From: Pseudomonas sp. R37(2017)
GTDB taxonomy: Bacteria > Pseudomonadota > Gammaproteobacteria > Pseudomonadales > Pseudomonadaceae
Reading direction: 5' to 3'
Length of the DNA stretch: 64,000 nucleotides
NCBI RefSeq assembly: GCF_002113375.1
Contig: NZ_NEHO01000004.1
Coordinates: forward strand, 124,001-188,000
The notes beneath the pieces are model-generated. The model ran no database searches. It saw nothing but the letters and a program-made list of their open reading frames with translations, and had not been told where the DNA came from. Both the position numbers and the translations under genes were made by a program. Below are positions 26,940 through 37,001 of this stretch, one piece after another (the first letter of the stretch is position 1; each line of letters begins with the position of its first letter).

Positions 26940-28217
26940 GTGGACGATTACCAACAGTCGATACGCAATTTGTCCGATCGCATCGTGCTGGCGCAGACGC
27001 CGATCCGCGTGCTCGATGCGGTCAAATGGGACGACAATATTCGCAAGGGCTTCCTCAAGGCCAAGGGCAAGGAAATGCCGGCGGTGGATCGAGACTACTA
27101 CCTCAACCGGCCACTGGCGTTCGACTCCAGCAAGGTGAAGCTGGAGTTCCAGAACATCGAGCGTGACATCACCCGCCAGCTCGGCCAGTTCAACCCGGTC
27201 GGCCAGATCATGCGGCGCATGTGCAAGGAATACCGCATGGTGGTGCGCATGCTCGAAGCGCGGGGCACCGAGGATTTCGGCCTGATTTCCCAGGAGTTGT
27301 ACGGCGCGGCGTCCGACGCGTTCCATGCTGGCGACCCGACGTTGTCCGACCTGGGCATGATGTTGTCCGAATACCTGAACAACATCGACGGCCGTGGCGA
27401 CCTCAAGGACGAACCGAAGACGCTGACGGCCAAGGATGCGGTCGACATGTTGCAGCACCGCTTGAACAAGGTGTTTGGCGAGGCCGAGGAAACCATTCGA
27501 GTGTTCGAGTCCGACGGCATCGTCGCCGATGCGGCGGCCGGTGCCGACTACATCAAGATCCGTTCCGACGCGATGTTCAACAACCGCGATGTGCGCGCCC
27601 TGGAGGTCCACGAAGGGTTGGTGCACGTCGGCACTACTCTCAACGGCCTGAACCAGCCGATTTGCACTTTCCTGGCCAAAGGTCCGCCCTCGTCGACGGT
27701 GACCCAGGAAGGCCTGGCGATCCTGATGGAAATCATCACCTTCGCCTCGTACCCGAGTCGTCTGCGCAAACTCACCAACCGCACCCGCGCCATTCACATG
27801 GTGGAGGACGGCGCGGACTTCCTGCAGGTGTTCGAGTTCTTCCGCGAGCAAGGCTTCGAGATGCCCGAGAGCTACAGCAACGCCAGTCGCGTTTTCCGCG
27901 GCTCGGTGCCGACAGGTCTGCCATTTACCAAAGACTTGTCCTACCTCAAGGGCTTCATCATGATTTACAACTACATTCAACTGGCCGTGCGCAAAGGCAA
28001 GCTGGAGCAGATACCACTGTTGTTCTGTGGCAAGACCACCCTGGAGGACATGCGTACCTTGCGCCAGTTGGTGGACGAAGGCCTGGTGGTGCCGCCCAAG
28101 TACTTGCCGGAACAGTTCCGCGACATGAACGCGCTGTCGGCGTGGATGTGCTTCTCCAACTTCCTCAACCACCTGAGCCTGGACCGGATCGAGGCGGATT
28201 ACTCCAACATTTTGTAG
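26940..28217 (+). CDS. DUF1704 ('QEGLP motif') protein, predicted metallopeptidase
   Basis: The 425-residue protein matches the family annotated as flavohaemoglobin expression-modulating QEGLP-motif proteins. The motif reads TQEGLAIL here (E257). The HExxxH motif is HEGLVH at residues 224-229, identical in layout to the zinc site of eukaryotic MATCAP tubulin carboxypeptidases, which belong to the same DUF. A second Glu at E257 could be the third ligand. It starts at GTG with AGGAG just upstream. Peptidase activity in bacteria is inference from the motif. Confidence 0.8.
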   Translation: MDDYQQSIRNLSDRIVLAQTPIRVLDAVKWDDNIRKGFLKAKGKEMPAVDRDYYLNRPLAFDSSKVKLEFQNIERDITRQLGQFNPVGQIMRRMCKEYRMVVRMLEARGTEDFGLISQELYGAASDAFHAGDPTLSDLGMMLSEYLNNIDGRGDLKDEPKTLTAKDAVDMLQHRLNKVFGEAEETIRVFESDGIVADAAAGADYIKIRSDAMFNNRDVRALEVHEGLVHVGTTLNGLNQPICTFLAKGPPSSTVTQEGLAILMEIITFASYPSRLRKLTNRTRAIHMVEDGADFLQVFEFFREQGFEMPESYSNASRVFRGSVPTGLPFTKDLSYLKGFIMIYNYIQLAVRKGKLEQIPLLFCGKTTLEDMRTLRQLVDEGLVVPPKYLPEQFRDMNALSAWMCFSNFLNHLSLDRIEADYSNIL

Positions 28218-28233
28218 GGCCGATGAGGTCACC

Positions 28234-28323
28234 TGTGGGAGCGAGCCTGCTCGCGAAAGCGGTGTGTCAGATAATAGAAGTGTTGAATGTCAGACAGCAT
28301 TCGCGAGCAGGCTCGCTCCCACA
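28234..28323. repeat. REPIN with 24-bp perfect arms
   Basis: TGTGGGAGCGAGCCTGCTCG... (28234-28257) and its exact complement (28300-28323) flank a 42-bp spacer. Same family as the element at 6512. Confidence 0.9.
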
Positions 28324-28364
28324 TTTGCTCCGTGTACCAACTTCACACTGCGAGGTTTCAACGG

Positions 28365-29279
28365 ATGAGAATCCTCGGCACCATCTGCCTTCTCCTGATC
28401 TTGAGCGGTTGCAGCTCACTGCTGTTCTACCCGGAACCCGGCCAGTTGTTCACTCCGCAGAAGGCCGGGCTCGAGTACCGCACCGTCACCCTTATCACGG
28501 CCGATGGCCTCAAGCTGAACGCGTGGTGGCTGCCGGCAAGGCCGGGTGTCGAGGTCAAAGGCACGGTGTTGCACTTGCACGGCAACGGCGGAAACCTGCC
28601 CATGCACCTCGGCGGCAGCTTTTGGTTGCCGAAAAATGGTTACCAGGTGTTGCTCGTTGATTATCGCGGTTATGGCTTGTCCGAAGGCGAACCCAGCCTG
28701 CCGGCGATCTATCAGGACATCGATGCGGCGTTCGCCTGGCTGGACAAGGCGCCGGAGGTTCAAGGCAAGCCGTTGATCCTGCTCGGCCAGAGCCTGGGTG
28801 GCGCGATGGCCGTGCATTACCTGGTCCGGCACCCGCAACGGCAGACACAACTCAAGGCCATCGTCCTCGATGGCGTCCCCGCCAGTTACCGCAGCGTTGG
28901 CCGGTTTGCCCTGAGCAATTCATGGTTGACCTGGCCATTCCAGGTGCCGTTGTCATGGCTGGTGCCGGACGGCGACAGTGCGATCAACTCCATGGCACAA
29001 CTCAAGAACGTGCCGAAACTGCTCTACCACAGCATCGACGATCCGATCGTGCCTCTTTCCAACGGCATCCGACTGTATCAAGCTGCGCCGCCGCCGCGAG
29101 TGCTGCAACTGACCCGTGGCGGGCATGTGCAGACGTTCGCCGACCCGGTCTGGCGCAAAGTCATGCTGCGCTATCTCGATGACCCGCAGCATTTCAACGG
29201 CCTGCGCCGGTTGGGGGAAATCCCCAATTACCCGGCACCCCCGAATTCTGAAGATGAACCACCAGAGAGTCCGCAATGA
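28365..29279 (+). CDS. Alpha/beta-hydrolase lipoprotein (BEM46-like)
   Basis: The 304-residue protein starts with a lipoprotein signal (LILSGC, C16). An alpha/beta-hydrolase fold follows: oxyanion segment LHLHGNGGN, nucleophile elbow GQSLGG, catalytic Asp in HSIDDPIVP and His in RGGHVQTF. It resembles serine hydrolases of the BEM46/ABHD13 type, with unknown substrate. The ATG at 28365 is chosen because the lipobox then fits. It overlaps the next gene by 4 nt. Confidence 0.85.
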   Translation: MRILGTICLLLILSGCSSLLFYPEPGQLFTPQKAGLEYRTVTLITADGLKLNAWWLPARPGVEVKGTVLHLHGNGGNLPMHLGGSFWLPKNGYQVLLVDYRGYGLSEGEPSLPAIYQDIDAAFAWLDKAPEVQGKPLILLGQSLGGAMAVHYLVRHPQRQTQLKAIVLDGVPASYRSVGRFALSNSWLTWPFQVPLSWLVPDGDSAINSMAQLKNVPKLLYHSIDDPIVPLSNGIRLYQAAPPPRVLQLTRGGHVQTFADPVWRKVMLRYLDDPQHFNGLRRLGEIPNYPAPPNSEDEPPESPQ

Positions 29280-29605
29280 GTGAAGAACGCAACGCCATCC
29301 CGCTGATCATCACCGGTATCTGCAGCATCCTTGGCACAGTCGGTGCCCTGTGGTGGTACGGTTACCTGCACTTCGCCAAGCCCGAGGATGCGTTGCTGCT
29401 CAACGACTTCACCATGCTCAAGACCATTCCGGGCGAAGACTACAAAGTCTCCCTGGAGCCTGCCGCCCAAGTGGCGCAGTGCATCGATGGCGTATTGGTA
29501 CTGTTCGACACCGAACAGAAAGGACTGACGGGTGTGCTGGTCGACAACAAGAAAAAAGCCGTGCGCTGCATGGGGCAGGAAACGCCGCAGAAGCTGGAGC
29601 CGTAA
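29276..29605 (+). CDS. Small membrane-anchored hypothetical protein, 109 aa
   Basis: One N-terminal membrane helix (about residues 9-27, IPLIITGICSILGTVGALWWYGYL) is followed by an approximately 80-residue soluble part with two Cys (C64, C99). The start overlaps the hydrolase stop as ATGA, so the two form a translational pair. From memory it is conserved next to the hydrolase in other pseudomonads. No function is recognised. Confidence 0.75.
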   Translation: MSEERNAIPLIITGICSILGTVGALWWYGYLHFAKPEDALLLNDFTMLKTIPGEDYKVSLEPAAQVAQCIDGVLVLFDTEQKGLTGVLVDNKKKAVRCMGQETPQKLEP

Positions 29606-29622
29606 TCCAGCCCATCATTAAA

Positions 29623-29651
29623 AAGCCCTCCGGGTTTTCCCGGTAGGGCTT
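29623..29651. terminator. Hairpin terminator between convergent genes
   Basis: AAGCCCTCCGGG-TTTT-CCCGGTAGGGCTT forms the stem. On the minus strand it ends in GGGCTTTTTAATG, a good T-run, so it chiefly serves the metzincin-like gene; on the plus strand the T-run is absent. Confidence 0.75.
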
Positions 29652-29717
29652 ACTGGATTCTTGCTGCACTGGATTGGCTGTTTGCAACCTTACTATCCGA
29701 AAGTACTCAAGGGGGGG

Positions 29718-31154
29718 TCATCGTCCCATCACATGGATGCGACGAGTATCACCCCAAACGATGGGTTTGCCTTGTGTGGATTGGCCTACCTTTATCAACA
29801 TTTCTCCCGGTTCGAGATCAATGTTGGCTGGAACAGACCACTGACCTTGTATGTCGGATTTGGTTGAAGCAAGAACTCGTCCAGGATAATGGGCGTCGAC
29901 CACGCTGATATCGCTCGACGGTTCGGTTGATGAACCGGAAAAGACCGGCCGGACAGGCGTTTTTGCATCTTCTGCAGGAGCACGTAAGTAGGGAGCATTA
30001 CAGGCCGGTAAAGTTTCACCATTTAACGCAACAGCGAACGAAGCACCGTTGGATCTGGTTTGGCATGTTTGGACCTTGAAGTTGGCCACATCATCGACCA
30101 ACGTACGGCCCGGTTGCAAAGTGGGATCTGCGGTGGTTGCCGTTTCCGGGGTTCCGTCCAGTTGGGTGTTGATCATGTAACTGCTGTAATAGACAAGCGT
30201 ACTGAATCTTGCCCAGACACCTGTCACCCGATTGTCATTGGGGGGGAAGTTATCGAAGAAGGTAGGTCGGCGAAACTCCAGCGATAAGAAGTTTCTGGTT
30301 CTTGTTCCATTGCCGGGACGTTCGATGAGGTACAGTTGCGGGCCGCTCGTGCCGAGAACACCGAGACTGTAGATCCCTGTTGATTTGACAGTGACGGCTT
30401 GAGAGGCATCCAGCCAGCCGGAATACCAGCGGTTGAATGCAGGGTAGAGCGTCCCACCGCCTGATACCGAATCCCCTGTGTCGCCGTAGCCGACAGTACG
30501 GCAATCGGTAGGGGCGCTAACGGTTTCGCTGTTTTTTGGGCACCGGGTATAGGTGTTGCCATGCGCGTAGCCCAAGTTGTGTCCAAACTCATGTTTGTAC
30601 ACATGGGGACTTTCTGCCTGACCATAAACTCCCATGACCCGTCCCGGCGTCAATGCCGATCCGCCCCCACCACAATCAATCACGTTGATCAGGTAGTCAA
30701 AGCTGGAGGGATCAAGACCGTTTGCCTGGGCTGCCTTCACTCCTTCCGCGGTGGCCAGCGAAAATTTATCCCCTCCGCTTTTGCAGGCATCGGGACGGGG
30801 GCCTGATGTGAAGGAAATGACCTGGCCATCCAATGTCAACTTCCCGAGGGAGGCAGCCAGAATGTAAGACCGCAAAGAATCAGGGTCAGTGGATATTGTG
30901 TGCTTTTCTATCAAAGGTTTGTTTAGTGTGTCTCCATCCTGCCAGTGAATGACACTTACCAGGACTTTCTTGACGCCCACGATGGGGCGCTGATTGATAC
31001 CCTCAGGAAGTGGATCGTCATTGGGTATGAAGTCCTGCTCGTTATAGTTGAAAGTATTATCAACAAGTTGATTCGTTGACAGTGCATCAGGCTGCGAGCA
31101 GCCTGCCAACATCAATGAAGTACAGAGCGTATAAAACATTACTGAAGGTCGCAT
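29718..31154 (-). CDS. Metzincin-type zinc metalloprotease-like lipoprotein
   Basis: Starting at ATG 31154 (AAGGA upstream), the 478-residue protein has lipobox LAGC (C19), then a catalytic-type domain with the extended zinc motif HEFGHNLGYAH at 188-198. The motif and the repeated Cys/Gly segments resemble gametolysin-like (M11) metallopeptidases. The C-terminal 70 residues (SDISVVDAHYPGRVLASTKSDIQG...) resemble a bacterial Ig-like domain. Base composition is visibly less GC-rich than both neighbours. It interrupts the otherwise conserved interval between the hydrolase pair and lptF, suggesting acquisition. No partner gene lies beside it. Confidence 0.8.
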   Translation of the reverse strand: MRPSVMFYTLCTSLMLAGCSQPDALSTNQLVDNTFNYNEQDFIPNDDPLPEGINQRPIVGVKKVLVSVIHWQDGDTLNKPLIEKHTISTDPDSLRSYILAASLGKLTLDGQVISFTSGPRPDACKSGGDKFSLATAEGVKAAQANGLDPSSFDYLINVIDCGGGGSALTPGRVMGVYGQAESPHVYKHEFGHNLGYAHGNTYTRCPKNSETVSAPTDCRTVGYGDTGDSVSGGGTLYPAFNRWYSGWLDASQAVTVKSTGIYSLGVLGTSGPQLYLIERPGNGTRTRNFLSLEFRRPTFFDNFPPNDNRVTGVWARFSTLVYYSSYMINTQLDGTPETATTADPTLQPGRTLVDDVANFKVQTCQTRSNGASFAVALNGETLPACNAPYLRAPAEDAKTPVRPVFSGSSTEPSSDISVVDAHYPGRVLASTKSDIQGQWSVPANIDLEPGEMLIKVGQSTQGKPIVWGDTRRIHVMGR

Positions 31155-31268
31155 GGTTTTTCCTTTTACCCGATATGCTGGCTTGAAGTTCATTTCTACT
31201 AGCGACCTGTAACGCTGCCTACTGTCAGAAATGACAGCTGCTGACAAGTGGTAAGCAAGCCACAAAGG

Positions 31269-31303
31269 AAAAGCCCCGCCTGACTCGATCAGGCGGGGCT
31301 TTT
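31269..31303. terminator. Rho-independent terminator of lptF
   Basis: Perfect 15-bp arms AAAAGCCCCGCCTGA / TCAGGCGGGGCTTTT with a 5-nt loop. On the minus strand it follows the lptF stop at 31323. Confidence 0.9.
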
Positions 31304-31322
31304 GCGTGGCTGCGATTGCGGT

Positions 31323-32117
31323 TCAGTTGACGGCGCTGACAGCCGAACGCGGCATCACCGGCTTGTTGTCATTGGAAATGGTCACCTCCACCCGACGGTT
31401 CATCGCCCGGCCCGAGACGCTTGAGTTATCCGCCACCGGATATTCCTTGCCGTATCCCTGCGCCACGATCCTCGCCGGATCGACGCCCATCTTCACCAGG
31501 GCCATGCGCACCGAGTTGGCACGACGTTCCGACAGTGACTGGTTGTGCGACGCCGTACCGGTGCTGTCGGTGTAGCCCTCGACAATCGCTTTGCGATCCG
31601 GGTTTTCCTGGAGGTACTGCGCCAGTTTGTTGATGTTCATCAGGCCGTTGGATTTCAGCTCGGCCTTGTCCGTGGCGAACAGCACATCCCCGAAAGTCAC
31701 CAGCGTCCCGCGATCGGTCTGCCTGGCGTTGAGGCTGTCCTTCAGTTGTCTGATCTGCTGGTCCCGGCCTTCAAGGCGGGCCTCGGCCCGTTGCGCCGAA
31801 GTGTTTTTCAGATTGGCTTCAGCGGTGCGCAGGGCAATGGTCTGCTTGGCCACTTCAACCCGTTGGTTGGTCAGATAGGCAAGCTGGTCGACCCTGGCCG
31901 CGTCTTCCTTGTCCCGGTAGGCCTGATCGGCCTTGTCCAGATAATCGCTGGCTTCCTTGGTTTCCAGGGCGGCGACCTTGGCCGCTTGCGGGTCGGCCTG
32001 CAGGCCCGAGTAGTTGGTGCGGGCCTGTTCGAGGTTGGCGTTGGGCGGTGTAGAGCAGGCAGCCAGCGCTACCGTGGCTGCCAGTAGGGCAGGGATCATC
32101 AGTTGATTGCGTTTCAT
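31323..32117 (-). CDS. lptF: OmpA-family lipoprotein (LptF-like)
   Basis: The 264-residue protein has a lipobox (LAAC, C21), an N-terminal helical DUF4398-like half (heptads of Ala/Leu, about residues 27-125) and a C-terminal OmpA peptidoglycan-binding domain (VEGYTDSTGTASHNQSLSERRANSVRMAL). P. aeruginosa LptF is an outer-membrane protein under AlgU control linked to resistance to harsh conditions. It is 45 nt downstream of another DUF4398 lipoprotein gene and probably co-transcribed. The symbol rests on architecture and gene order, not on an alignment. Confidence 0.8.
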   Translation of the reverse strand: MKRNQLMIPALLAATVALAACSTPPNANLEQARTNYSGLQADPQAAKVAALETKEASDYLDKADQAYRDKEDAARVDQLAYLTNQRVEVAKQTIALRTAEANLKNTSAQRAEARLEGRDQQIRQLKDSLNARQTDRGTLVTFGDVLFATDKAELKSNGLMNINKLAQYLQENPDRKAIVEGYTDSTGTASHNQSLSERRANSVRMALVKMGVDPARIVAQGYGKEYPVADNSSVSGRAMNRRVEVTISNDNKPVMPRSAVSAVN

Positions 32118-32162
32118 GATGTCGTCCTTTCAGTCGAGTGGGAGTGCGTGGCGCCGCGCCAT

Positions 32163-32576
32163 TTACTGAACGGTGCGCTGGCTTTCCTGACGCAATTCCT
32201 GAACGCCTTTCTGCGCGTCCTTCACGGATTGTTCGGCCTTCATCGCCTGGGCCTTGCGCTCTGCGACACGAGCGTCCCACTCGGCCTGTTCGGCGAGCAT
32301 CCGGGCCTGCTCGTATTTTTTGTCGTGCATGGCGATTTCGGCTTGTTTGAGCTTGTCCTGGGCCGACTTCATTTCCACGGCGGCGAACTCGGTGCCGCCG
32401 GCGCTCACCGCGTCGTTGACGGCCGATTGGGTCACCGCGTATTGCTCGGTTGGCGGGTTGCCAGCGCAACCGGACAGGATCAGGGTGCTGCCGAGGGCCA
32501 GCGCCGCCAATTGGAGGCTGCGCGCATGAGTGAGCGAGGATGTGCCGGTTCGGGTTTTCATGGTCTTCAACTCCAT
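32163..32576 (-). CDS. DUF4398-domain lipoprotein, 137 aa
   Basis: The start at 32576 has AGGAG 8 nt upstream; the longer frame has none. A signal peptide ends at lipobox ILSGC (C37), and the rest is one long amphipathic helix rich in Ala, Glu, Lys and Gln, typical of DUF4398 and likely coiled-coil. Like lptF it sits downstream of a candidate extracytoplasmic sigma promoter, so it is likely an envelope-stress protein. In P. aeruginosa the equivalent gene (PA3691, from memory) precedes lptF. Confidence 0.8.
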   Translation of the reverse strand: MELKTMKTRTGTSSLTHARSLQLAALALGSTLILSGCAGNPPTEQYAVTQSAVNDAVSAGGTEFAAVEMKSAQDKLKQAEIAMHDKKYEQARMLAEQAEWDARVAERKAQAMKAEQSVKDAQKGVQELRQESQRTVQ

Positions 32577-32678
32577 TGGGATAACTCCTGAAAAGCGTTG
32601 AATCCATCCTGGGCTGGGCGCTGAAGCCATCAAGTGCGGGGGTGTTTTGAAACGCTCGTCCCAGGCGTGCTTACTTGG

Positions 32679-32706
32679 GTTGACCCGAGGCGTTTTTTGA
32701 AAGTTC
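32679..32706 (-). promoter_or_regulatory. Candidate AlgU (sigma-22/RpoE-type) promoter
   Basis: On the minus strand GAACTT (32706-32701) is followed after 17 nt by TCAAC (32683-32679). The GAACTT hexamer is the exact sigma-E-type -35, and the -10 differs by one or two bases from the TCAAA/TCTGA consensus. It drives toward the DUF4398-lptF genes, about 105 nt before the start. Confidence 0.6.
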
Positions 32707-32731
32707 AGAGAAATTGGTCGGCTGTTGAAAA

Positions 32732-32755
32732 AGCCCTGATCGAATCGACAGGGCT
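32732..32755 (-). terminator. Rho-independent terminator after the 114-aa gene
   Basis: AGCCCTG (32732-32738) and CAGGGCT (32749-32755) pair with a TCGA/TCGA inner stem. On the minus strand the stem is followed by TTTTTC. It insulates the AlgU promoter region from the upstream gene. Confidence 0.8.
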
Positions 32756-32793
32756 CTAAATCGCAGGGTTGTGGGAGAAGTGCGGGGAAGAAA

Positions 32794-33138
32794 TCAGTGT
32801 TTCTGTTTGTCCTCAGGCATCGACAGTTCGTGCAGGTGCCGACGGGACAGCGCCAGAAAACGCGGGGTCGGCCCGATGTCTTCGTACAGCGGATCACCTT
32901 CTTCGTCAGTGGCAACCACGGTCGAGCCCTTGACGTAGGGGAAGCTTCTTTCCAGCTCTTCCAGGGCGGCGCCGATCAGATCGCCGAGCAGTTCTTCGGG
33001 ATGCCGCTTGGGGTACATCTCGATGATTGCGGCCAGCCGTGCGGCGGACTCGACGTCCAGATGAATCGAATAGCCGGTGTCGGTCAGGCGACCCTTGGCG
33101 TTTTCTTCCCAGTGGTGGGCAAGCTCGCGGATTTTCAT
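32794..33138 (-). CDS. Small conserved cytoplasmic protein, 114 aa
   Basis: The ATG at 33138 has GAGG upstream at good spacing; the longer frame to 33189 has an unlikely Cys-rich extension. The protein begins MKIRELAHHW and has a segment recalling a helix-hairpin (VESAARLAAIIEMYPKRHPEELLGDLIGAALEELERSFPYV). From memory, Pseudomonas genomes carry this gene next to ppc, sometimes labelled a pilin-assembly protein; nothing in the sequence supports a pilus role. Confidence 0.7.
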   Translation of the reverse strand: MKIRELAHHWEENAKGRLTDTGYSIHLDVESAARLAAIIEMYPKRHPEELLGDLIGAALEELERSFPYVKGSTVVATDEEGDPLYEDIGPTPRFLALSRRHLHELSMPEDKQKH

Positions 33139-33338
33139 ATTGACCTCATTGCGCTCCTGCTCGTGGCAGGCAGGGTGAGTGTCCGGCATTGGCCGGCGAT
33201 AGCCATTGTGCGGCTTATCTTCAGACTAGCCGGTACAGGCAAGGTTTAAAGGCCCTTCGTCGTCTTGCTTGTAAGAACCCGTCTGGAGCGGCACTCTCTA
33301 GGTTCCTAGCCGCCCGGATTTTTGCTGGAGACCTGCTG

Positions 33339-35969
33339 ATGACCGATATTGATGCACGCTTGCGCGAGGACGTTCACCTGTTGGGTGAGCTGTTGGGCAA
33401 TACCATTCGTGAACAATATGGCGACGATTTTCTCGACAAGATCGAGCAGATCCGCAAGGGCGCCAAGGCTGACCGGCGCGGTTCCATGGACGCCGAACTC
33501 AGCGCCAGCCTCAACCAGTTGTCCGAGGACGAATTGCTGCCGGTGGCCCGGGCGTTCAACCAGTTTCTCAACCTGGCCAACATCGCCGAGCAGTACCAGT
33601 TGATTCACCGCCGCGAGGAATCCCAGGAGGCGCCGTTCGAAGCCCGAGTGCTGCCGGAGTTGCTCGCGCGCCTGCGCGCCGAGGGGCATGGCGCCGAAGC
33701 CCTGGCCCGGCAACTGGGGCGGCTGGAGATCGAGCTGGTATTGACCGCGCACCCGACCGAAGTGGCGCGCCGCACGCTGATCCAGAAGTACGACGCCATC
33801 GCCGCGCAACTGGCGGCACAGGATCACCGCGACCTGACCAGCGCCGAGCGCGAGCAGATCAAGACCACCTTGCAACGCCTGATCGCGGAAGCCTGGCACA
33901 CCGAAGAAATCCGCCGCACGCGCCCGACGCCGGTGGACGAGGCCAAGTGGGGGTTCGCGGTGATCGAGCATTCGCTGTGGCAGGCCATTCCCAATTATCT
34001 GCGCAAGGCCGATCAGGCGCTGCATGCGGCCACCGGCTTGCGTTTGCCGCTGGAGGCGGCGCCGATTCGCTTTGCCTCGTGGATGGGCGGCGACCGCGAC
34101 GGCAATCCGAACGTGACGGCGGCGGTTACCCGTGAAGTGCTGCTGTTGGCGCGCTGGATGGCGGCTGATTTGTACCTGCGGGATGTCGATCACCTGGCGG
34201 CTGAACTGTCGATGCAGCAGGCCAGCGATGAACTGAAGGCCAAGGCGGGTGACAGCGCCGAGCCCTACCGGGCCGTGCTCAAACAGCTGCGTGAACGCCT
34301 GCGGGCAACACGAAATTGGGCGCACGCCGCCTTGTCAACGCCAATACCGGCACCGGCGGATGTGCTGCAAAACAACCACGAACTGCTCGATCCGCTGGAG
34401 CTTTGCTACCACTCGTTGCACGAGTGCGGCATGGGTGTGATCGCCGAAGGGCCGTTGCTCGATTGCCTGCGTCGGGCGGTGACCTTCGGCCTGTTCCTGG
34501 TACGTCTGGATGTGCGCCAGGACTCCGCGCGGCACACCGCTGCGATGACCGAAATCACCGACTACCTCGGCCTCGGCCGTTACGAGGACTGGAGTGAAGA
34601 AGAGCGTATCGCCTTCCTGATGCGCGAATTGAGCAATCGTCGTCCCTTGTTGCCGGCGTACTTCAAACCCAGCGCCGACACCGCCGAGGTGCTGGCCACC
34701 TGTCGAGAGATCGCAGCAGCGCCGGGAGCATCCCTCGGTTCCTATGTGATCTCGATGGCTGGTGCCGCTTCCGATGTGCTGGCGGTGCAATTGCTGCTCA
34801 AAGAGTCCGGCGTGTTGCGGCCGATGCGCGTGGTGCCGTTGTTCGAAACCCTGGCCGACCTCGACAACGCCGGCCCGGTGATCGAGAAGTTGTTGCTGCT
34901 GCCGGGTTATCGCTCGCGCCTGCAAGGGCCCCAGGAAGTGATGATCGGCTACTCCGATTCGGCCAAGGACGCCGGCACCACCGCGGCGGCCTGGGCGCAG
35001 TACCGGGCACAGGAGCGATTGGTGGATATCTGCCGTGAACAACAAGTGGAACTGCTGTTGTTCCACGGTCGTGGCGGTACCGTGGGGCGTGGTGGCGGCC
35101 CGGCCCACGCGGCGATCCTGTCGCAGCCCCCAGGTTCCGTGGCGGGGCGTTTCCGTACCACCGAACAGGGCGAAATGATTCGATTCAAATTCGGCCTGCC
35201 GGACATTGCCGAGCAAAACCTCAACCTGTACCTGGCCGCCGTGCTTGAGGCGACCTTGCTGCCACCACCGCCACCTACGCCCGAGTGGCGCCATTTGATG
35301 GATGAGTTGGCCGCGGACGGTGTCAGCGCCTACCGTGCGGTGGTGCGGGAGAACCCGCAGTTCGTGGAGTATTTCCGCCAGTCCACGCCGGAGCAGGAGC
35401 TCGGTCGCTTGCCGCTGGGCAGTCGCCCGGCCAAGCGTCGGGCCGGGGGCATCGAAAGCCTGCGGGCGATTCCGTGGATCTTCGGCTGGACCCAAACGCG
35501 CCTGATGCTGCCCGCCTGGCTGGGTTGGGAAGCGGCCCTTGGCAAGGCACTGGAGCGTGGCGAAGGCGAACTGCTGGGGCAGATGCGTGAGCAATGGCCG
35601 TTCTTCCGCACCCGCATCGACATGCTGGAAATGGTCCTGGCCAAGGCCGATGCCGATATTGCGCACTCTTACGACGAACGTCTGGTCGAGCCGAATCTGT
35701 TGCCACTGGGTGCGCACTTACGCGACCTATTGTCGCAGGCGTGTACCATCGTCCTCGGCCTGACCGGGCAGTCGCAGCTGCTGGCACATAGCCCGGCGAC
35801 CCTTGAGTTCATCCGCTTGCGCAACACCTACCTCGACCCGCTTCATCTATTGCAGGCCGAGTTGCTGGCCCGCTCACGAGTGCAGGAGGTAGCGCAGGGC
35901 AGCCCGGTAGAACAGGCCTTGCTGGTGTCTGTGGCGGGGATCGCCGCCGGTTTGCGTAACACCGGCTGA
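33339..35969 (+). CDS. ppc: Phosphoenolpyruvate carboxylase
   Basis: The 876-residue enzyme (family about 880) carries the catalytic His motif [11 protein letters not shown] near residue 140 and the glycine-rich PEP-binding loop [19 protein letters not shown] near 575. It forms oxaloacetate from PEP and bicarbonate, replenishing the TCA cycle. The start at 33339 has GGAG 8 nt upstream; an in-frame extension to 33189 lies in the divergent intergenic region. It lies divergent to the 114-aa gene. Confidence 0.96.
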   Translation: MTDIDARLREDVHLLGELLGNTIREQYGDDFLDKIEQIRKGAKADRRGSMDAELSASLNQLSEDELLPVARAFNQFLNLANIAEQYQLIHRREESQEAPFEARVLPELLARLRAEGHGAEALARQLGRLEIELVLTAHPTEVARRTLIQKYDAIAAQLAAQDHRDLTSAEREQIKTTLQRLIAEAWHTEEIRRTRPTPVDEAKWGFAVIEHSLWQAIPNYLRKADQALHAATGLRLPLEAAPIRFASWMGGDRDGNPNVTAAVTREVLLLARWMAADLYLRDVDHLAAELSMQQASDELKAKAGDSAEPYRAVLKQLRERLRATRNWAHAALSTPIPAPADVLQNNHELLDPLELCYHSLHECGMGVIAEGPLLDCLRRAVTFGLFLVRLDVRQDSARHTAAMTEITDYLGLGRYEDWSEEERIAFLMRELSNRRPLLPAYFKPSADTAEVLATCREIAAAPGASLGSYVISMAGAASDVLAVQLLLKESGVLRPMRVVPLFETLADLDNAGPVIEKLLLLPGYRSRLQGPQEVMIGYSDSAKDAGTTAAAWAQYRAQERLVDICREQQVELLLFHGRGGTVGRGGGPAHAAILSQPPGSVAGRFRTTEQGEMIRFKFGLPDIAEQNLNLYLAAVLEATLLPPPPPTPEWRHLMDELAADGVSAYRAVVRENPQFVEYFRQSTPEQELGRLPLGSRPAKRRAGGIESLRAIPWIFGWTQTRLMLPAWLGWEAALGKALERGEGELLGQMREQWPFFRTRIDMLEMVLAKADADIAHSYDERLVEPNLLPLGAHLRDLLSQACTIVLGLTGQSQLLAHSPATLEFIRLRNTYLDPLHLLQAELLARSRVQEVAQGSPVEQALLVSVAGIAAGLRNTG

Positions 35970-35984
35970 GGATTTTGCCGTGGC

Positions 35985-36022
35985 GTCGGGTGTCCGGCTC
36001 AACGGCCGGATACCACCCGATG
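35985..36022 (+). terminator. GC-rich hairpin after ppc
   Basis: CGGGTGTCCGGC and GCCGGATACCACCCG can pair with one bulge 18 nt after the ppc stop. No T-run follows, so termination would be rho-assisted, or the hairpin is a 3' end stabiliser. Confidence 0.5.
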
Positions 36023-36907
<885 letters not shown>

Positions 36908-36931
36908 AAAACCTGATTCGCTGCATCATCC

Positions 36932-36951
36932 ACGGCCCGCTTGCGGGCCGT
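36932..36951 (+). terminator. Hairpin terminator after adk
   Basis: ACGGCCCGC-TT-GCGGGCCGT (9-bp arms) followed by AGTTGTTTA, a weak T-run, 24 nt past the adk stop. Confidence 0.65.
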
Positions 36952-37001
36952 AGTTGTTTATACTGACGCACTTTTTCTGATCCCTTCTTACGGAAACATC
37001 G

